DNA of 64,000 nt from Tigriopus japonicus (lineage: Eukaryota > Arthropoda > Copepoda > Harpacticoida > Harpacticidae). The DNA is taken from assembly GCA_010645155.1 (NCBI GenBank), contig CM021322.1, forward strand, positions 10,571,304 to 10,635,303. Reading direction: 5' to 3'. A model generated the notes under the pieces. That model saw only the letters and a program-made list of their open reading frames with translations. It did not search any database and had not been told where the DNA came from. Shown one piece after another: positions 24,101 to 34,531 of this stretch. The position numbers were made by a program, and so were the translations under genes. Numbering within the stretch: the stretch's first letter is position 1; each line of letters begins with the position of its first letter.

Positions 24101-27100
24101 AATGAGAAAAATCATTAGAATTTTGTAAAGAAGCCACTAACTAGATTTTTTACGTTTTATTCCCACCTTCTTGGGTACCCAATGAAAGGAATTGTTAACA
24201 GGTTGTTTGTTGTTGCTCGTTGTCGGCAAAAATCACCGAGTATAATATGCTTAAAGCAAGCTAGACCTAATGTTGCTGATAACATTCATGATTTCACAGA
24301 TCTGACTCTAAAATTTAGGTCTGAAGAGCTATATTGAATGGGTTAGTTAGACTAGAGGGCTAACAGAGAATTGTCACTCCAGTACAGTCAATGGAGATTT
24401 GTTTTGAACACACTTCATTGATCTGACAGCAAGGGTGTCAAGTGACGCGACTCATCATACATTGCTATTGTTTGACCTAAGCAGTTGAATGAGCAATTTT
24501 GCCACTGACTCCCTGAAAATGCAAGTTCGGGTTTTGAATCACATAAGTGAGCGTGTTCAACATCAAATCCCATTGCACACACAGTGCAGGCTTGGTGACT
24601 CATGAATATTTTTGGAGTGTTATTTCTCTGTTAGCCCTCTAGGTTAAACCAATTGCTTAATGTATATTAAGCCTTAGTTAGGTAGTGCCGGAGGGACTGT
24701 CCCAGCACGTCATATGTGACAATATCTGTGGTCCTAATAACTGAGGAAGGTCTCTTCTTTCTTATTTTTGCAGTTTTTGTGTATGGAGCCACAGGGGCGG
24801 GCAAGACCCACACGATGTTGGGTTCGTTGGAAAACCCTGGACTGACTTATCGCACGGTTTTAGAGCTCTACCAACGTTTAGAGAGCAAAAAGGAGGAGGT
24901 GGATTGCGAAATCGCCGTCTCCTACCTCGAAATCTACAACGAAATGGTCGTAGACCTCATGAATCCAGGTAGGATGATGACTAACGGTGGTTTGTTGGGT
25001 CGATTTTCAAACGTGAACAAAGAAAACTGGATGAGTGTGTATCTGGCCAAAACCAATACCTAAAAACTACATTTTTTGGCCGAGAAATGTACCCTTTCTC
25101 TTTTAACTCTTTGGTGATCTGGTTTCTGGACAAACCAGAAATTTTTGCAACCAAAAAAAAGCGCGAATAATCATAGAGTCTTCCTGGTTCGGCCGACTAA
25201 AACTCGAGGAGGAGGCAAAATCAATAAAAAGTAGACCGTACTAACTTTGCCAATGATTTTGAATGGTACTTTTTAATCAGTTTGGCACTTTTTTATGGCA
25301 TTATCGGTTAGACATTAACTGAGATGAGCAAATTACATTCAATTTCTTCAAAATAAACATTCATCGCTGCTTATCATTATTAATACAATGATAGGCCACT
25401 ACTTGACAACTAAAGTGGAAGAGAGGCCTTTTTGTTTTGATGGAGTCATCATAGAATGCAAAGAATAGGTTCAAATGCTAACTGATTTGCCCATAAATGG
25501 GGTTATAACCCAAAAAAAAACTACACCGAAGTAAATATGAATTTGTCATACTTTATCCCCCACAAGCAATAACAATGACCATGTTGGTAAATCAAGAATC
25601 CCTTGTTAATTAAAACCAGACAGGTTTTTTTTGTTCCAAATGAACGCTATTTTTTCCACTGATTTTCGAAGAATGTCAGATGTATTTTCCCCGACTATTT
25701 GCCGATCTAATTTCGTGATATGACGAGGATAACATTTAGAGTGGAAAGGTTGAAAAATGTATCAGATAGAGCTTTTTCCAACAGGTTTTCACTGTTGGAA
25801 AAACAACGCACAAACAAAAAAGAACTTTGCTCTAATCCCTGAAATACAACTGCAGCAGACTAAAAAACTCATGGGAACCTTAAAAAAAGTTCGCCAATCT
25901 TATCGTCATTTATCTATTGGAAGATTGGCCAAATTGTATACAACGTAGCTAATACAAACGAGAAATAGCCTCAAAATAAAGAGGCCTTATCGATCGACGA
26001 CCTTTTATTATGGAGAGAGAAACGAACCTCAGCTCAACAAACCACAACTCACCTTCATAATCTGAGGTTAGAGGTGTTGGAATCGTAATAAATACAGTGG
26101 GTGAAAGAGGGTGTTTTTTTAGGACAAAGCGTGTGTCCTTAATAATGATTTTTGGGGTCTTTACCATTAGTAGAATACACCCGACACTCAATTTGTGTTC
26201 CCTCTTTGGAACGTATCAAATTGCAATTCTTACATTGTTAGTTTACTATTTCTCTCCAATAACTGCCCGTGTTTGTGTCTAATGACGGGTTTTGTAGTTG
26301 AATTTTTCGGTCCCAACAGTTATGATTGAAAAGCTCTTAAATTAAACCGTGGATGTGGTAAAGAAAAGCACCATTCCATGAATTATTAAGCAAAACGAAG
26401 GTACACACACCATGGAAAGTCTGTACAATACAGCAAGGCTCCAAACAATTCTGGTTCGATCCAGTTCCAAAGAAAGGATCTCACGACAAACCAACCACGT
26501 TTTTCTTTCCAATTTTTAGGTCAACAATTGAACATTCGAGAAGATGGCAACAGTGGGGTCAATATCCCGGGATTATCTATCCATAAACCTGATGGACCCG
26601 AGCATCTTTTAAAATTCCTTCAGTTTGGCAATGCCAATCGCACGCAACATCCCACAGATGCCAATGCAGAATCCTCCCGATCTCATGCCGTTTTCCAAGT
26701 AAACCTTTTAAAAATCCATTCTTTTATCTAAGCAGAACCTTGTAATCTAATTATAACTTGCCCTTTATTAGGTTTATCTGAAGCAAAAAGACAAGAACGC
26801 GGGTCTTTCGGCGGATGTGAAGGTGGGTAAATTGTCCATGATCGATTTGGCCGGTTCTGAACGAGGAAGTGTGACCCATTCTCGTGGAGGAGATCGACTT
26901 AGAGAGGGGGCCAACATCAATAAGTCACTTTTAGCCTTAGGTAAGTAATTCATTGAGTCAAAAAATAGATAGGTATTTTCCCTATTGAAACTGGTTTATG
27001 GCAACTCTTTGAACACGGTGTTGATTTGAGGTAGAAAAAGTTATTTTGAAATTCAATAGATGTTTGATATCAATTTTTAAACTAAAACAACCGTGATAAA

Positions 27101-30100
27101 TGAACCTGCGTAACTTTTACCAATTTTTGGTCCTTCAAAGAATTAAGTTTGATGNNNNNNNNNNNNNNNNNNNNNNNNNNNNNNNNNNNNNNNNNNNNNN
27201 NNNNNNNNNNNNNNNNNNNNNNNNNNNNNNNNNNNNNNNNNNNNNNNNNNNNNNNNNNNNNNNNNNNNNNNNNNNNNNNNNNNNNNNNNNNNNNNNNNNN
27301 NNNNNNNNNNNNNNNNNNNNNNNNNNNNNNNNNNNNNNNNNNNNNNNNNNNNNNNNNNNNNNNNNNNNNNNNNNNNNNNNNNNNNNNNNNNNNNNNNNNN
27401 NNNNNNNNNNNNNNNNNNNNNNAACTTGTTGGCAAAAATGGCCACTTTTTTCTTACCCCACAAAAAAAAAGAAACTGAAAAGAGCAAGCCAGTCAGAACT
27501 CAAAGTTGTGCGAAGATCAGAAGATATTATATTTCAGATTCAAGGTCTTAACTAACAACAAAAGTGACACAGTGCAAAGTACTTTACAACTCTTAAAGAT
27601 AGTAGTCGACCTCGTAACGCAGATACATGAAGTAGTAGTAGTAGTAGTGGAAAGTTTGGACGTGGGTGATTCTCATACAGTTGAAGGGAGATCATGAGGA
27701 CGTTCGTTCGTTCTTCAGTACTGCTTGTGATGCGTACGCTCCTCGACCTCGTCCTCATTGTCTTGAGTGGTGTCCTTGGCAGCATCCACAACCTCATCGC
27801 TGCCAGTCTCCTCGTCATCCTTGTCCCGACCAAGGATGGCCTCCTTGACCTCGGCGGCCTTGTCCTTGGCGCCGTGAAGGACGTTCTTGGACTTGTCGCT
27901 CTTCTTGTCCATGTAGTTGTCGGAGTGGGAGTTCATGTTGGTTGATTTGAGGGGTGGTTGGTTGGTTGAAAGAAGAGTTGTTCTTGGATCCAAAGATGGC
28001 AAGTGACTGAACCAAAATCGGTTCGGCTTTTAAAGGTCTTTCTCGAGAGAAGAGAAGCAGGAATGATCCGGTTTTTTGGGAGTACTCGACCGGTTCTGGA
28101 TGGAAATCCAGGTGGGACAACGAGACCTTTCGTTGAATCGAGGCTGTATTAGGCTTTTTTTTTTTGGTTGTATTGAGTCAGTTGAAATAACTTTCAAACA
28201 CCGTCACTAGATGGAGGCACAACAAGGGTCGTAAATTGTTTATTGTGAAATTAGAACTGAAGTTTTTGCCAAAATCAGAACTCATTCCTTTACTTCATTC
28301 CTCTCAATATGTAGTCAATTTGAGTTCAGCTATGATACAAGTGAATTTAGGGATCAATTTGTCAATAAATATAATTCAAGGCTTTCATTTTGCTGTTACC
28401 AAAGAAACTGGGTTTACCGGTAGATGAAGTTGATTTTCACTTTGGTTCTTCATTGTAAAGAACTAAGTCTCCTCAAAAAACAAAGCAGTCCAAACCAAGC
28501 TTCTCAAAAAAAAACAAATTTGTCCCAATGGCAGTATTTGTTTTTAAGGCAAGAGATGGCACCACAAGCACTTAATTTTTTTGACGACTAGGTCCATCTA
28601 TGTGTCAGATATGGCAACGCTCTTTAAATAGCTTTGTTAAAACATCTTTCAAAGTTGCAATATTTCAAATGAGTCATCATGGGCCTTGCTCTCCAGAGGT
28701 CCTTAAGTGTTCTTGGGAGTTAGACAAATGTGTTGAAAGGTACTAGTTTGAACCAATTGGACCGGGACCAAAGCGAGAAAGCCAGTAAGGAGCTCCAACT
28801 CCCGAGTGGAACCAAATACATACATACACAAGAAGAGTCCCGTCCTTCGAACGAAAAGCCAAGGACGAGGACTTTGATATTTTCAAGCCTGAAACCAGAT
28901 TCGAATGACTTTTATGACTTATTTATGCTCGTGAGTGGTCCTTGGTGGTTTCAAAGCTGAAAGATCGATTGCCTACAAAGCCCCTCTGTTTCCACCTTTA
29001 CCTTACCGATGTTGTCCCATTCGATTCGAGTTCGAGAAAAGTGGCTTTCTCTCTGTACTTCTAGCCAGTTCTAACCGGATTCATGGTTTCAATCGGGAGG
29101 GGTAATAATGTCAGGAAACGTTGTTCTCATATGAAATGCGACGGACCTCATTGCATGTCAAATCAAATGAATCAAAGGCACCATCACAAAAGAGCCCCTT
29201 CTCTCTTCTTTGAAGAGTTGTTATGGGCCTCTTTGAACCCATTTCCCTGTGACAATAGGCTCTTTTACAAAACCGATGATCGAGCATTATGTTTCTTGAA
29301 TTTGCTTTCAACAGGAAATTGCATCAATGCCCTTGCCGAGGGTTCCAAATATATTCCATATCGCAACTCGAAACTCACCCGATTACTCAAGGACTCGATT
29401 GGCGGAAATTGCCGGACAGTCATGATTTCCAATGTCTCACCATCCTCGATGACCTTTGAAGACACCTACAACACGCTAAAATACGCGGATCGAGCTAAAC
29501 GAATCAAGGTGAAACTCTCGAAAAATGTCCGCAGCGTCGATTTCCACGTGGCTCAATATGCCAAGATTGTGGACAGTCTCAAGGCCAAAATCGTTGACCT
29601 AGAAGCCGAAAACGAGGCCTTGAAGGCCAATCCAGTCGTTGTTCAGACCAAAATTGACGATGAGCCCGCATTCAAAGCTCTAAAGGACGAAAACGAGGAG
29701 TTGAAACGACAATTGGCGGCGATTGCCATTCAAAAAGAACCTTCAAAAGAGACCGTGGAAGTCGAAACTCAAGTCGACCATTCTGAACACGATCAGAAAA
29801 TCGAGGAATTCCTCGCCCAACATACGAATTTAGTCAAAAAAGCCGTGGATGTGTCTTCGGCCACGAGGAGATGCTTCATGAAACGCGAGTTTGCTAATAA
29901 CATCTTGGCCCGAAGTGCCTTGATCGCGTTGGATTCATCCGAATCCAATGAGAAGATCGAAAAGTTCGTCAAAGTGCTCTCGAGAAGATATGAGAAATCT
30001 ACGCAACGCGAAAAGAAATACTCGGAAGCCTTGACCCAAAGCCGAAAAGAGCTCGATGCTCTTGTGAGGCGATCTGGTCAGAATGAATGGCAATCCCGGT

Positions 30101-33100
30101 GTTTGAATGCGGAGGCTGAATTGGCCGAGAAAAGAGCTGTTGTGCATCAGTTCTTGGATCTGTTCTGTTTGGCTTGGGATGAGCAGAATAAGTTGGAAGA
30201 TATCCTGAAGGAGTGCTTGCCCCAATTGAAGAGCAAACACCTGTTGCTCTCCAGTCATGCCAATTATGAGAGGGAAAACCAGAATTTCAGGGTAAGTTCT
30301 CATGTTTTTGCTATTGCTGAGTAGTCGATGGCAAATGAAGGAACAGGAAATAGCCCAAAAGACCCAAAAAATGGCAACAAAAAATGTTGTGTAGCATGAC
30401 AAATGGCAAACCAAACTCTCACTATCAGTCTTGATGGCCAATCCAATTCACTTTCAATTAAAGAGTATTTTTTAAGATCTTCAAATTCAGTGGCTTCGCT
30501 TATGCCTGCCGAATCCAGAATCAGACATGTACGATGAACAATTGAATTAGACATTAAGGTCGAAGATTTGTTTTGGTCCTTAAACATCTGAAGCTTTTTT
30601 TTTTGGAAATTTTGAAAGACCCAACGTCGTACTTATGACCAATTTGTATTTTCCTAAACTGAACTTCGCATGTATAGGGTTGTCACGAATTACAGTCCCC
30701 TACCAAATCAAAAAAAACATTCGTGACACATAACATTTGTGATTAAATTATACTAATACCATTTGAAGAAAACAGTTTTAGGTATACTGAAGCAAAGTAT
30801 TAATGAAATTGATTGACTCGTTGTAAAACAAAGATTGCTTTCAAGAACGGCTCCCTGGCTCAAGGAACGCACGCTCTATTATTCAAAAACATCCTTACTT
30901 TGAGCGCCAATTAGAATGACTAATATTGCCGAAATTCATTAGACAACAAAAACAAAGAGTTGGGTATACACCTGTATTTTTAAAGTTATTTTGACCTTAA
31001 GTTAACTCTGTCGTCTCCTTTTGTCGCAATGTGTCATCAAAGTTTTTGGGACTCTAAATTAAAACAACCTTGTACATATAATTTTTAGTCAGTTCCTTTC
31101 GGTCTCTGTTAAGTTCGATCTTTCACTAATTTAAATCTTCTACGCCATTGGTAACAAGAATATCAACATGATTTTTTGTATGGATTTATTAAATATGTTT
31201 TTGGTTTCCTGTCGGTTCATCACTGTGTTTGATGATCACGAAAGTAACTTTAATGTCCTCCATGGCAAGATCATTTGTCTGGAAAAAGTTTTTAGGGCCA
31301 TTGAATAATATCATATCAAGAAAAAATTTTTACAAGACTCCTGGAAAAGTGTACGATATACCTTTAATATTTAATGTCAGTAAATGACCTTAGCCAACCT
31401 TAATGGAAAACTTAAAAAGAAATGATCCCTTCAATATTTTATCTTAAGTACACATTTTCAATCGCATATTGTGGTTTTTTATGGCACAAATACTGCTCAA
31501 TAAAGGGTACTTGTGGGTCTTACCCGATCTCGGAAATGTCTTTGTTTGTTTGTGTGGCAAAATTCGACCAAGAAAGGAGGCTTTCTAAATACTTTTAAGG
31601 CAATGTTTAAAAAAAGTATCAAATCAGGATCCTTACGTTGTAAATTCAAAGTCGAGAATTCAGGAATTATTTTAAGCGGTGCATAATTTTGGCAAAATAA
31701 GAAGCGCTAGATTACTTTCTATTGCCCAGAACCTCTTATTTATAATTGCTTACGGGCAAACAGACGTTTCCTGTTTGATGTAAGTTCAATGCAAATGTTT
31801 AGCAAGACATTTCATTATTTTTTTCGTGTTGAGATGGAGCAAAATCAATGAAGCTAAAATAAAGGGGTTTCTTTCCACCATTCATTTTCATATTCTGTTT
31901 AACTTGTTCATTATGTGGATTCACCGATTAACCCATGATCAATGACTTGCTCGGTCGAATCATTCACAACGCGTAAAACCCTCTCCACATTAAGAAACCC
32001 CGCTAAAGTAATTGCTTTATTGTAAATAGGCATTATTTTGACTTGCAGTTAAAGCAATCTTTTATTTTCTCTGTTTCAAGTATCCTTTGTTTTAGATAGT
32101 CTTGAATAATATTGTTTGCTTCACCAACAACTCGTTTTGGCAAAAGCATAAGGGCTTCTATTACAGTAAGTGGTCTCACAAGTGATTATTAGTGACCTTC
32201 AGAATGCAGGGTGCGCCAATTAAAACTGGTCAGCAGAAATACATCTCTATTTCAAAAAGAACTTTTCACAATTTTGAGTGGATACCATTTTGCACTTCTT
32301 TTTCTGAGTCTAAGTCCATGCATGGACTTCTTTTATTAAGCCCATAGCGAAGAAGGATAAAGGTAGGTAACTAAAACCTCATTAGCACTTGAAGAACAAG
32401 TTGTTGACCAAGTTATGTGTATGTTAAAAATCAATTGTTTTGATAAAATGACTAATAAGCGGAATAAAGAATAATAAAGATAGATAAAACAGGAATACAG
32501 ATTATTTCAAATTTTGATTCCTGTGCTAGATTTATGGATAGTCGTGATTTCCTCCGTTAGATTTTATTAAGGTCCTTAGATTTTATCTGGTACACCCTGT
32601 ATTTGACTTTACCTCACCCAAAGTGATTTCTTCAAGTTTCTTACAAAGAAATCTTATTCTTATTGGCTCTCCTTTTGCCTCACCGATTTCAGTTCGTTTT
32701 CAAAATGTTCTATTGTGGATGAATTTTACTAAAACTGAAATGGTTCATTCTTTAACGGTGTTCCTTTGAGGTGCAAAAGTCTTTTTTTTAATTTAAGAAA
32801 CTTTTGAGACCAGTTTTGAGATGTCAATGCAATGCCAAATATTTATTTGAATTCGGTTAATTAGGTCAGGGACAAAACGTATAATGTTAGTTGGAACATG
32901 CTTAAAACCATTACTTGAAAACGTACTTTGCCTCAACTCTTAGATGTACCAAGAGTAGTGTTGTTCTAAAATATTTCGGAAATCTATTTAGCGAATCTAT
33001 TTTCAACAACCTGTTCCAAAAATTCTCTTGAAGCATGTTTTAAGTGACTTTTTTTCGTTTTTTGGCCTTGACCTAAGAAACCGAATTCCAATACATAAAC

Positions 33101-34422
33101 GGTATCGCATTGACACCTCAAAACTTTTGGAATTTATAAATGAAATTTCCAGCTGAAATAAACACCGTTTATTTCGCAGCGATATGACTCGTAACTCAAT
33201 TATATACCCTAAATTTTCCACGATTTCACGACTTCTTACGAAAATGCTCATGAGCTTTAAGAACAAATCGGCTTTAAAGAAGATAATGGAAGGATCATCT
33301 TTATTTTTTCTTGCAACAGTGACAAAAGCCTGCATCGTTGGCTCACTACTTTAAACTTTTATTTCCCCGTTGAACGAGAACTTATGCTCAGCGTTACCAT
33401 AAAGTCTGGCTCATTCATGATTCCTTTCTGACCATTTCGATGAATTAATTAGAAACCATTGGGTGCACCATCTTTAGTGTTGTCGTTGGCTCAAAAATAA
33501 ATCGATAAATCATAAGTAGCTCTTGTAAATCTCCGATTAGCTTATCATTATGATTGTCCTTAATGATTCTTACTTTTTTTAACAATACTAGTTAAAATGC
33601 AAAAAAACTTGAATGGTGAGTGATAATTTTATGCTGCATAAAAATAAATTATTTTATAATATTTATTTTTAGCCAACATATTTTATTATTAATTTAGATC
33701 AGCTTCTCAACATTAATAGAGGATTGAATTCCAATCTTACAAATTTGCCACCAGATGGCACTCAAAGAACCAGCAAGACGAACAATCTTGGAAGTTTAGA
33801 GTACTCTGCCATCTCTTGCATACCATCTAGTGGCCAATTTTGTCAGCTTTGATTGAATTGCCGTATAGAATACTTGCTGAACAATCCTAACTTCCTATCA
33901 TCACTTAAATCACCTGTATCAAATACCTTGTTATAATTTCAGGACTTGGTGGCCAAGATTCAGTGCACTCGAGTTCAGTTCAATTCCTCCAGATTAGAAG
34001 AGACCTCAGAAGACTCGACTTCCCAACGATTAGGACCAATCCTAAGTGTGGCCACGGATTACTCCCAACCTCTATATAGTCGAGAAGAGATTGATCAAGA
34101 CGACATCCAAGAAGAGCCCATTTCGATATCCGAAGATGATGAAGTGTTTGAGGAAGTCAAATCGCCAGCGGAAACAACTTTTGTACTTGAAAGCAACCCC
34201 GTCGATTCCACATTCTCCATGGAAGTGGATGAGGGTAATTCCACATTTGTCTTGGACGACACGGAACCGCCTCAATTCGAGGCCCGCCCTCCAACCCCGC
34301 CCAAGAAACCGATTCTCTCCTCTTTGACCAAGGAAAAAGAGAACAAACTTGTGATCCGGAAGAACTCTCCTTCCGCATTCAAACGCGCCCTGAAGGATAA
34401 TAACACTCTGCCGGCCATATAA
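21167..34422 (+). CDS. KIF18A-like: Kinesin-8 motor protein, KIF18A/Klp67A type
   Basis: Seven exons: 21167-21588, 22726-22961, 24774-24968, 26520-26698, 26772-26940, 29315-30291 and 33943-34422. All have GT-AG borders and phases that close into about 885 residues. The first in-frame ATG after an upstream stop (21056) is 21167; the longer frame from 21080 starts at TTG. The N-terminal motor begins near residue 120 ([11 protein letters not shown]). It has the P-loop [11 protein letters not shown] (about 224-234), switch I NAESSRSH (about 333-340), switch [11 protein letters not shown] (from about 369), and [13 protein letters not shown]. Kinesin-8 marks follow the motor: [10 protein letters not shown] and a neck ending [12 protein letters not shown], then coiled coil. 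The tail is acidic and Ser/Pro-rich. Family role: plus-end-directed motor that dampens kinetochore microtubule dynamics and aligns mitotic chromosomes. Odd points: a ~119-residue basic Ser/Arg-rich N-terminal extension, and an antisense gene in intron 5. The exact N-terminus is the least certain part. Confidence 0.95.
21760..22090 (-). repeat. Dispersed ~310-bp repeat, copy 1 (inverted)
   Basis: Read on the minus strand this copy matches 36160-36480. Both encode the start MNLTFI(G/A)Y in an open frame, and both are bounded by GTAACTCGTGAT-like and GAGTTACGGACG-like ends. A GATA microsatellite (21847-21862) lies inside. The short frames look like fortuitous reading of a repeat, not a gene. Confidence 0.6.
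23025..23140 (+). repeat. Decayed fragment of the tRNA-derived SINE
   Basis: GGTTCGATTCCCGGGCTTG, then CATGCAGTAATCACGGC and CGAGGGT, parallels 23823-23935 of the intact SINE downstream. Only the 3' half is represented. Confidence 0.5.
23604..24061 (+). mobile_element. Composite tRNA-derived SINE with 13-bp target duplication
   Basis: A 458-bp element flanked by a perfect 13-bp direct repeat, AGTGCCCACCGTC (23591-23603 and 24062-24074). It ends in a short AAAC/AACA repeat tail. It has two B-box-like motifs GGTTCGATCCC (23660-23670 and 23823-23833), the first preceded by an A-box-like segment near 23615-23640. Between them, a ~45-bp block (CAACTCTTCGGAGTCAAAAT, then AGCATT and GTCTTTCAA) is present twice in tandem. 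These are hallmarks of pol III retroposons mobilised by a LINE. It lies in KIF18A intron 2. Confidence 0.8.
24353..24641. mobile_element. hAT-like MITE
   Basis: A 289-bp element with terminal inverted repeats TAGAGGGCTAACAGAGAA at both ends. The flanking octamers AGTTAGAC and GGTTAAAC agree at 6 of 8 positions (two transitions), which fits an aged 8-bp hAT target duplication. It is 130 bp upstream of KIF18A exon 3. Non-coding. Confidence 0.55.
27155..27422. other. Assembly gap (268 N)
   Basis: A run of N in KIF18A intron 5. Open frames crossing it are artefacts. The flanks do not look coding. Confidence 1.
27715..27936 (-). CDS. Small hydrophilic LEA-like protein nested in a kinesin intron
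   Basis: A single-exon minus-strand ORF of 73 residues from ATG 27936 (in-frame codons upstream start only at a TTG). It is very hydrophilic, rich in Asp, Glu and Lys, and has no Cys, Trp or Pro. A central [14 protein letters not shown] resembles the 11-residue repeat of group 3 LEA proteins, followed by an acidic tail ([20 protein letters not shown], then EVEE). Group 3 LEA proteins are disordered chaperone-like proteins linked to desiccation and osmotic stress; that role is inferred from composition and one motif only. Support for a real gene: locally GC-richer sequence with coding-like codon use, and a TATA-like box plus initiator at the right distance upstream. It lies antisense in KIF18A intron 5. 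It could also be a different small disordered protein. Confidence 0.6.
   Translation of the reverse strand: MNSHSDNYMDKKSDKSKNVLHGAKDKAAEVKEAILGRDKDDEETGSDEVVDAAKDTTQDNEDEVEERTHHKQY
28005..28034 (-). promoter_or_regulatory. Core promoter of the nested LEA-like gene
   Basis: On the minus strand a TTTAAAAG box (28034-28027) is followed by TCAGTC (28010-28005), the arthropod initiator consensus. The spacing is 26 bp from the start of the box to the initiator A at 28008. This would give a short 5' UTR of about 70 nt before the ATG at 27936. Confidence 0.45.
32208..32599. mobile_element. Possible mariner-like MITE
   Basis: The left end CAGGGTGCGCCAATTAAAA and the right end, read inward (CAGGGTGTACCAGATAAAA), are similar inverted termini. 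The right end abuts TA; the left flank is TG, so one flank would have mutated. No ORF with a transposase motif is seen. Confidence 0.35.
33740..33842. repeat. Short hairpin repeat
   Basis: Inverted arms CAAATTTGCCACCAGATGGC and CCATCTAGTGGCCAATTTTG, separated by about 60 bp. The arms are 100 bp upstream of the last KIF18A exon. Probably a MITE remnant. Confidence 0.5.
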
Positions 34423-34531
34423 AAAAATAACACTTCATCATAAGTTTCTCTTGCTCTCTTTCTCTTTCGTTCTTTCTCACACAAACACTTCATATGTTAC
34501 TTCCGAAAAAAAGCTATTAATATACCCCAAT

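Larger units (their letters stand above)
30292..33942. other. Sixth intron of the KIF18A-like gene
   Basis: A 3.65-kb AT-rich intron with no coding signal. It carries a possible TA-targeting element (32208-32599) and a short hairpin (33740-33842). Confidence 0.6.
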
